From contig MFLZ01000016.1 of assembly GCA_001781685.1 (NCBI GenBank), positions 1-9,252 on the forward strand: 9,252 nt of DNA. Direction: 5' to 3'. The notes beneath the pieces were generated by a model that saw nothing but the letters and a program-made list of their open reading frames with translations, was not told the DNA's origin and did no database searches. Source of the DNA: Candidatus Kaiserbacteria bacterium RIFCSPLOWO2_01_FULL_54_13 (lineage in GTDB: Bacteria; Patescibacteriota; Minisyncoccia; Phycocordibacterales; UBA2100). Position numbers and translations under genes: made by a program. This document shows, piece by piece, positions 5,255-9,252 of the stretch; position 1 is the stretch's first letter, and every line of letters begins with the position of its first letter.

Positions 5255-6037
5255 TCATTGCCGCAGGCCGAGGCCGGTTTTGATGAAGTACCAGTTGATA
5301 GCCACGAGAACGACTATCATGCCGAAGAGTATGCCGGTAGAGATCGCGAGCGAAACATCGGCCATCCCCAAGAAGCCGTAACGGAAGCCGTTCACGAGGT
5401 AGAAAAGCGGGTTCGCATAGGTGATAGCTTGCCACCAGTCGGGGAGCGTGTGTATGGAATAAAAGATGCCTCCGAGGTAGACCAAGGGCGTGAGAACGAA
5501 GGTAGGCACGATGTTAATGCCGTCTATCGATTTTGCATAGATGCCGTTCACCAGCCCTGCAAGAGAGAAGACGAGCGCGGTGAGAGTCGCAAAGGCAAGG
5601 ATGACTAGTATGTTGTGAATCGCGAGATGCAGGCCTGTAAAGAACACCGAGACAATTAGGACAAGCGTGCCCACCAAGACTCCGCGCACGACGCCGCCGC
5701 CGGCGAACCCCGCGATCAAGAGCCACGGAGGGGTTGGGGAGACGAGGATTTCATCGATGGAGCGCGCAAAGAATTTTGAGGCGAAGAACATGAAAGAGGT
5801 GTTCGCGTAGCTTGTGGTGACGATAGCGAGCATCACGAGGCCCGGCACGACGAATGTCATGTAGGAAACGCCTTGCCTGTCGCCTATCTGTGAACCGAGG
5901 ATCGTTCCGAAGATTGTGAAATAGAGCACGGAGGTGACGACAGAGGGCAAAAAAGTCTGCACCCAAATACGGAACATCCGCACGATGTCGCGGCGAAGCA
6001 TCGTATAGAAACTTATCCAGAGTTGGTATGCATTCAT
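5255..6037 (-). CDS. ABC-2 type transporter permease (YadH-like)
   Basis: A 260-residue integral membrane subunit of an ABC-2 exporter, the family that includes E. coli YadH and drug, polysaccharide and lipid exporters. About six membrane segments can be drawn (near residues 25-45, 60-80, 105-132, 138-165, 172-196, 232-252) after an N-terminal amphipathic stretch rich in Arg/Trp. The ABC-2 signature is clear in the second half: LGGIFYS (188-194) followed by LPDWW (198-202), ANP (208-210) and GFRYG (217-221). The gene starts 6 bp after the ATPase stop, so the two are co-transcribed and form one transporter. Substrate cannot be inferred. Start: ATG 6037 fits the family N-terminus; no Shine-Dalgarno site is visible. 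Confidence 0.92.
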   Translation of the reverse strand: MNAYQLWISFYTMLRRDIVRMFRIWVQTFLPSVVTSVLYFTIFGTILGSQIGDRQGVSYMTFVVPGLVMLAIVTTSYANTSFMFFASKFFARSIDEILVSPTPPWLLIAGFAGGGVVRGVLVGTLVLIVSVFFTGLHLAIHNILVILAFATLTALVFSLAGLVNGIYAKSIDGINIVPTFVLTPLVYLGGIFYSIHTLPDWWQAITYANPLFYLVNGFRYGFLGMADVSLAISTGILFGMIVVLVAINWYFIKTGLGLRQ

Positions 6038-6043
6038 AGCGGC

Positions 6044-6817
6044 TTATTTCTCTGACGTGAGTTTCAGGAAGACTTCTTCTAATTTTCCACTGCGATAGCC
6101 CGATTTTTGAGCCGCTTCCTCATCGTGATGTTTTTCAAGCACTTCCTGCATGGTGCCGGAAGCAACGATCTCACCCTTGTTGATGATGGCAACGTGCTTA
6201 CACAGCTGCTCCGCTTCTTCGAGATAGTGTGTGGTGAGAAGAATGGTGACGCCTTTTTTCGTGATACCGCGAAGGTAATCCCACATGCTGCGGCGAAGCT
6301 CCACGTCGACTCCAGCCGTCGGTTCGTCGAGTATGAGAAAGCGCGGCTCGTGAATGAGCGCACGCGCGATCATGAGACGGCGCTTCATACCGCCCGAGAG
6401 CTGCATTGCTTGCTGGGTCATCTTTTCGCTTAAGCCCAGGTCCTCGAGGAGTTTCTGTGCACGCGGTAGTGCTTCGGAGCGCGGAATCCCGTAGTAGCCG
6501 CCTTGATTGACGACGATATCGAGTGGTTTTTCGAACGGGTTGAAATTGAGCTCCTGCCCCACGAGACCGATATACGTCTTTGCTTTCTCGAAGTTCTTGT
6601 CTATATCGTGCCCGAAGACGAATACTTTGCCGCTCGTTTTGTTCACCAAGGAGGTCACGATGCCGATTATCGTTGTTTTGCCCGCGCCGTTGGGTCCTAG
6701 AAGCGCGAAAAAATCGCCAGTTGGAACCGTGAGCGAGACGCCCTTTAATGCCTCCGTGCCGCTCTTGTATGTTTTTCTTAGATCTTTGATTTCAAGTGCA
6801 ACTTCGGCCATAGTCAT
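6044..6817 (-). CDS. ABC transporter ATP-binding protein (YadG/CcmA-like)
   Basis: The 257-residue ATPase of the ABC-2 transporter. All nucleotide-binding motifs are intact: Walker A GPNGAGKTT (41-49), Q-loop Q88 in GLVGQELNF, signature LSGGMKRR (140-147), Walker B FLILDEP (160-166) with catalytic E165, D-loop AGVD (168-171), and H-loop H197 in TTHYLEEAEQ. The order and the MKRR form of the signature are typical of ABC-2 exporter ATPases. The start codon overlaps the stop of the upstream HAD gene (ATGA, 4 bp), implying coupling; a second ATG at 6811 (MAEV) is an alternative start. With the permease it probably forms a homodimer-of-pairs exporter in the cytoplasmic membrane. Substrate is unknown. 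Confidence 0.95.
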   Translation of the reverse strand: MTMAEVALEIKDLRKTYKSGTEALKGVSLTVPTGDFFALLGPNGAGKTTIIGIVTSLVNKTSGKVFVFGHDIDKNFEKAKTYIGLVGQELNFNPFEKPLDIVVNQGGYYGIPRSEALPRAQKLLEDLGLSEKMTQQAMQLSGGMKRRLMIARALIHEPRFLILDEPTAGVDVELRRSMWDYLRGITKKGVTILLTTHYLEEAEQLCKHVAIINKGEIVASGTMQEVLEKHHDEEAAQKSGYRSGKLEEVFLKLTSEK

Positions 6818-7539
6818 TTCAAGAGTTCTCTAAGGTATTCATACGTTCCGTGAAAGTCTTTGACGGCCTTTGTGGGGATGACGCCGACAACAGTCTCGTC
6901 ATTGCCGCCGGGGAAGAGCGCATCGCCCACATAGATACAATCCTCTTTCTTCCAGCCCAAAGTCTTGATGAAAACAGTGATGTTGTACCCCTTGTTCTTG
7001 CCTTTTTCGACGATATCCAGGTTCGTGGTGCCGGCGATGTAGATATCAATGTTGTATTTGTTGCGAAGTTGCTCGACATCGTCGCGCAGGTCTTCCAGAA
7101 GCTTTTTGCGCTTCGCGTGGTCAGGGTCGAATGCGTCTTTAATATCCTGATTCTCGTGGTGTCCAATAAGGCTAAAGGCTACCTGGCAGCCGCGATCTTC
7201 GACGATGTCGTTCTCGTCACGGACTTTGAGCGCGAGATGTTTGCGGGCTTTCTCGATGAATGCATGAATCGCGCGCACCTGTTGTTCGGAAAGTCGACGC
7301 TCCCACAGTATTTTTCCGTCTGGAGTCTGCGAGAAATTTCCGTTCTGCGCGAGGATGTAGTACCGGCCGTCGAGATTTTTCTCAAGATGGTCGCGAATAT
7401 CTCTCTGCGGATGCCCAGAGACGACTACCACGTCCGCGCGCTCCGTGAGCTTTCGCAGTAGGTCCGCATGTGCGGGCTCGATGTGCGATTTACTTCTCGT
7501 CAGCGTATTGTCGAGATCGAAGAAAAAGTGTTTAGGCAT
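6814..7539 (-). CDS. HAD-superfamily hydrolase, phosphomannomutase-like (type IIB)
   Basis: A 241-residue HAD enzyme with the four catalytic motifs: motif I FDLDNTLT (7-14, nucleophile D8 and acid/base D10), motif II VVSGH (39-43, S41), motif III lysine near K183 in KNKGYN, and motif IV GDALFPGGND (205-214, D206 and D214). The cap lies in the middle, type IIB. The GDxxxPGGND form, IAGTTNLDI (168-176) and QNGN (65-68) resemble eukaryotic-type phosphomannomutases of the HAD class (human PMM family) more than simple phosphatases, but the usual IGR cap segment reads IGHH (125-128), so sugar-phosphate specificity is uncertain: mutase or phosphatase are both possible. It begins 4 bp after the purH stop and overlaps the ABC ATPase by 4 bp, so it sits within one minus-strand operon. 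Confidence 0.85.
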   Translation of the reverse strand: MPKHFFFDLDNTLTRSKSHIEPAHADLLRKLTERADVVVVSGHPQRDIRDHLEKNLDGRYYILAQNGNFSQTPDGKILWERRLSEQQVRAIHAFIEKARKHLALKVRDENDIVEDRGCQVAFSLIGHHENQDIKDAFDPDHAKRKKLLEDLRDDVEQLRNKYNIDIYIAGTTNLDIVEKGKNKGYNITVFIKTLGWKKEDCIYVGDALFPGGNDETVVGVIPTKAVKDFHGTYEYLRELLK

Positions 7540-7543
7540 GGAG

Positions 7544-8113
7544 TCAGGATGTTTTGCTTTCCAAGTATCGCGCGGATGCGTCCACGTAGTCGGCGACTCT
7601 GCGCTCTGCCGCGGCGGCGAGCGCCATTCGATAATTCTCGTCTCCCAGGGTTCCGCTCTTGAGGCGAACCTCGAATTCGTCTAATTGTTTAGGCGAGGAA
7701 AGAACGATCTTTCTGCCTTTTGCCGCTGCGCGTAAAAGGGTCGGGCCGCCGATGTCGGTCTTTTCGAGGACGTCGTCTGGTTTTGCATTCGAGACGGCAG
7801 CTGTTTTCTCTAGAGGATACAGTGTCACATAGACCAGATCGATTGGCTCAATGTCGAGATCTTTCAACTCTCCGAGGTCTTTTGATGTCGCGAGAAGCGC
7901 AGCGTGGAGCTCGCGTGAGAGAGTTACGACACGGTGTCCGAGGATCGGCGGCCCTACGATTTCTGCCACATCGCGGCATCCGACCCCGTTCTCATACAAG
8001 TATTTTGCAGTTCCCGCGGAGCCAAGTAGAGTCCAGCTGTTTTCTTTCAAGAGTTTTCCGAGTCGGAGGAGAGGGGCATCTTTCTCGTAGCTCGCCAGAA
8101 GTGCAGTATTCAT
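7544..8113 (-). CDS. purH: IMP cyclohydrolase domain of PurH, stand-alone
   Basis: This 189-residue protein covers only the N-terminal MGS-like half of PurH, which closes FAICAR to IMP. It ends where the AICAR transformylase domain would begin (~residue 200 in two-domain PurH), and its stop is followed 4 bp later by another gene, so there is no frameshifted remainder. Matches: GSAGTAKYLYENGV (31-44; usually STGGTAK), DLVYVTLYPLEKT (92-104; usually DLVVVNLYPFE), and DIGGPTLLRAAAKG (120-133). Of the residues implicated in human cyclohydrolase, Tyr (Y99), Asp (D120) and the RAAAK Lys (K132) are kept, but the RVKTLHP block reads RVVTLSR (61-67), losing the lysine (V63) and the HP pair. Activity is therefore uncertain. 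The gene leads the operon purH-HAD-ABC; an extended -10 (TGCTACAAT) ends 7 nt before its ATG, consistent with a leaderless mRNA. Confidence 0.85.
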   Translation of the reverse strand: MNTALLASYEKDAPLLRLGKLLKENSWTLLGSAGTAKYLYENGVGCRDVAEIVGPPILGHRVVTLSRELHAALLATSKDLGELKDLDIEPIDLVYVTLYPLEKTAAVSNAKPDDVLEKTDIGGPTLLRAAAKGRKIVLSSPKQLDEFEVRLKSGTLGDENYRMALAAAAERRVADYVDASARYLESKTS

Positions 8114-8120
8114 GCGTCAG

Positions 8121-8129
8121 ATTGTAGCA
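8121..8129 (-). promoter_or_regulatory. Extended -10 promoter of the purH-HAD-ABC operon
   Basis: On the minus strand TGC-TACAAT (8129 to 8121) is an extended -10 box with five of six consensus bases. It ends 7 nt before the ATG at 8113, so the transcript should begin at or within a base or two of the start codon. A weak -35 (TTGGCG, 8148 to 8143) lies 16 bp upstream. Confidence 0.6.
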
Positions 8130-8200
8130 GAAAGCCAAAACGCGCCAAAATGAAGCTATGCGGGATTGCGCGAATAGTCTCTCGCTAATCCAAGTCCCTA

Positions 8201-8238
8201 TATCCCATTGATGTCACAGCTGTTACTTATAGGGGATA
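8201..8238. promoter_or_regulatory. Palindromic element, copy 1 (after the regulator gene)
   Basis: A 38-bp imperfect palindrome centred between 8219 and 8220: arms TATCCC and GGGATA at the ends, core GTCACAG|CTGTTAC, 14 of 19 positions paired. It abuts the regulator's stop codon (8239-8241) and lies about 75 bp upstream of the purH -10. It matches the element at 8809-8846 at 29 of the first 35 positions. Likely a binding site for the neighbouring regulator, or the end of a small mobile unit. Confidence 0.7.
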
Positions 8239-8793
8239 TCAGGCGGTGGCGAGTTTTTTCCAGTCTTGCATTTTCTCGAGGTGTGCGAAAGGTGGAGCTT
8301 CCAGATACCGCACATACGCAGCCATGCGCGGGTGGTTTTTCACAAACAGTTCGAGCTCTTTGCATTTGTGAGGATGAACCCAGACACTGTGTTGAAGCTT
8401 TCTGAATCCTGCTCGTATCAGGATTCTTCGCAACTCGAATCGCATGGGATTGAGATTTATCGGAATGTCGTACATAACGATCCACCAGGTGCCTTTCCAG
8501 GCGGCTTCAACGGGAGTGGTGCGTGCGGCAAGAATTTGCATCAGCTCTCTTCCTTTCTCCGTGAGATGAATTGTATCACCGCGATAGGCTACTAAACCTT
8601 TTGCTTCCAGTCCTCTAATGCTTCGCTTACGGCGATAGCGTGCATGGGCACGCAAGGACGCTTCTCGGTAGAATGCGCGAGTCGATCGCCCAGAGATCAG
8701 AAAGCTCATCAGGAGGTCACCGGCGGTGAGATGCTGTAGGATATCTTCTTCGAGTGGTCCAAGAATGGATCTTTCTCTCATCTTCTTGCGCAT
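8239..8793 (-). CDS. Winged-helix + Cas2-fold (PaaX-like) regulator
   Basis: A 184-residue basic protein. Residues ~10-95 look like a winged helix-turn-helix: helices, then a basic RYRRKRSIRGLEAKGLVAY region (52-70) and a wing RGDTIHLTEKGREL (71-84). Residues ~97-175 match the Cas2-like ferredoxin domain found in PaaX-type regulators: AWKGTWWIVMYDIP (98-111, with D109 at the Cas2 aspartate position), RFELRRILIRAGFRKLQHSVWVHPH (118-142). PaaX proteins are transcriptional repressors; similar proteins in Parcubacteria-like genomes are often annotated as Cas2. No CRISPR repeats or other cas genes are here, so a regulator is more likely than a spacer-integration subunit. I chose ATG 8793: the ATG at 8808 lies inside the -10 box TATAATG, while 8793 is 6 nt after that box (leaderless). 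Palindromes lie over its promoter and at its stop codon, suggesting autoregulation. Confidence 0.78.
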   Translation of the reverse strand: MRKKMRERSILGPLEEDILQHLTAGDLLMSFLISGRSTRAFYREASLRAHARYRRKRSIRGLEAKGLVAYRGDTIHLTEKGRELMQILAARTTPVEAAWKGTWWIVMYDIPINLNPMRFELRRILIRAGFRKLQHSVWVHPHKCKELELFVKNHPRMAAYVRYLEAPPFAHLEKMQDWKKLATA

Positions 8794-8799
8794 GCCGGC

Positions 8800-8805
8800 A
8801 TTATA
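8800..8805 (-). promoter_or_regulatory. -10 box of the regulator gene
   Basis: On the minus strand a perfect TATAAT (8805 to 8800) followed by GCCGGC and then ATG at 8793. Transcription starting ~7 nt after the box would begin on the A of the start codon. There is no good -35; where it should be, the palindrome at 8809-8846 covers the DNA, so a bound repressor would block polymerase. Confidence 0.7.
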
Positions 8806-8808
8806 CAA

Positions 8809-8846
8809 TATCCCATGAATGTAACAGCTGTTACATGTGGGGGGAG
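8809..8846. promoter_or_regulatory. Palindromic element, copy 2 (operator over the regulator promoter)
   Basis: The core ATGTAACAGCTGTTACAT (8819-8836) is a perfect 18-bp palindrome, flanked by CCC (8812-8814) and GGG (8841-8843) at symmetric positions. The left flank TATCCCAT is shared with copy 1. It starts 3 bp from the regulator's -10 and spans its -35 region, and it lies about 70-100 bp upstream of the divergent cytidylyltransferase, so it could control both. Confidence 0.75.
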
Positions 8847-8893
8847 AGGGTGGATTGACTTACTAACTTAAGAACGGCCACGTCTTCATATCT

Positions 8894-8902
8894 TGTGATA
8901 TT
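8894..8902 (+). promoter_or_regulatory. Possible extended -10 of the cytidylyltransferase gene
   Basis: TGT-GATATT is a weak extended -10 (four of six bases plus TG). It ends 11 nt before ATG 8914, like the other promoters in this window. No matching -35 is visible at 16-18 bp, so this is tentative. Confidence 0.3.
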
Positions 8903-8913
8903 CTTCCGGTAAC

Positions 8914-9252
8914 ATGCGAAACGGCAAAAAGATCGGTGTGACGGCGAGTGCGTTCGATCTCTGTCATGCCGGGCATATTCTGATGCTCAAGGAGGCAAAG
9001 ACTGTGTGTGATTATCTTATCGTTCTTTTGCACGAAGACCCGTCTGTCACTCCGGCAGAATATCGCGGGAAAAAGAAGAAAAAGCCGATTATGTCACTCG
9101 AGGAGCGGCGCGTCATTCTCGAAGGTATCCGCTATGTTGATGAAATTATCCCGTACAAAACAGAAGAAGATCTGCGCCGACTTCTTATCGAACTGAAGCC
9201 GGACATCCGCATCATCGGCACGGATTGGAAGGGGAAAAAGTACACGGGCTGG
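8914..9252 (+). CDS. TagD-like cytidylyltransferase family protein, 3'-truncated by window edge
   Basis: The first 113 codons of a nucleotidyltransferase of the cytidylyltransferase family (TagD, RfaE C-terminal domain and relatives), which activates alcohols or sugar phosphates by attaching CMP or AMP. The nucleotide-binding HxGH motif is clear: TASAFDLCHAGHILMLKEAK (10-29) with H18 and H21. SLEERRVILEGIRYVDEIIP (61-80) is the typical middle segment and KPDIRIIGTDWKGKKYTG (95-112) the strand before the second catalytic motif (ISTS-like), which lies beyond the window. A lysine run, KKKKK (53-57), sits in the loop after YRG. Glycerol-3-phosphate cytidylyltransferase is the closest guess, but family members differ in substrate. 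No Shine-Dalgarno site. It diverges from the regulator gene, with the palindrome at 8809-8846 between them. Confidence 0.88.
   Translation, partial: MRNGKKIGVTASAFDLCHAGHILMLKEAKTVCDYLIVLLHEDPSVTPAEYRGKKKKKPIMSLEERRVILEGIRYVDEIIPYKTEEDLRRLLIELKPDIRIIGTDWKGKKYTGW

Noticed and set aside
6850..7461. Plus-strand open frame of 203 codons opposite the HAD gene
   Set aside because: The minus-strand HAD protein has all four catalytic motifs; the plus frame has no family match or start signal.
8201..8846. CRISPR array next to a Cas2-like gene
   Set aside because: Only two repeat copies exist, about 600 bp apart with a gene between; there is no regular repeat-spacer series and no other cas gene.
8855..8860. 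TTGACT as -35 of the cytidylyltransferase gene
   Set aside because: The nearest possible -10 (8897-8902) is 36 bp away, and nothing resembling TATAAT lies 16-18 bp downstream.

Overview
The window looks like bacterial chromosome from a candidate-phyla-radiation (Patescibacteria/Parcubacteria-like) genome. Pointers are compact gene packing with 4-11 bp overlaps, almost no Shine-Dalgarno sites, -10 boxes lying only 5-13 nt before start codons, a divergent PurM, and a small winged-helix/Cas2-fold regulator of a type common in that group. TGA is used only as a stop, so the code is standard (not the UGA=Gly code of Gracilibacteria/SR1). The lineage is an inference from gene style; no rRNA or tRNA gene is visible.

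Layout. Positions 1-140 hold two identical 70-bp tandem units, each with an intrinsic terminator, probably ending transcription from a gene left of the window. At 250-762 is a short M23-type peptidase with its full metal-ligand set. From 835 to 4821 runs a plus-strand purine cluster purE-purM-purC-purB, followed by a small two-helix membrane protein (4854-5198). Facing it is a minus-strand operon, read from 8113 down to 5255: an IMP-cyclohydrolase-only PurH, a phosphomannomutase-like HAD hydrolase, and the ATPase and permease of an ABC-2 transporter. A minus-strand winged-helix/Cas2-like regulator (8239-8793) is bracketed by two copies of a palindrome. Diverging from it, a TagD-like cytidylyltransferase starts at 8914 and runs off the right edge.

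How it works together. PurE (N5-CAIR to CAIR), PurC (CAIR to SAICAR), PurB (SAICAR to AICAR, and adenylosuccinate to AMP), PurM (FGAM to AIR) and the PurH domain (FAICAR to IMP) cover the middle and last steps of de novo purine synthesis. PurF, PurD, PurN/T, PurL/Q/S, PurK and the AICAR transformylase are not in this window.

Most notable: (1) the regulator gene is tightly bracketed by two ~35-bp palindromic repeats, one over its promoter and one abutting its stop codon; (2) purC and purB carry palindromic or tandem repeat sequences that keep the reading frame, resembling in-frame repeat insertion; (3) several genes have promoters placed for leaderless mRNA, so the obvious upstream ATG (inside TATAATG) is probably not the start; (4) the PurH cyclohydrolase lacks the conserved RVKTLHP lysine.
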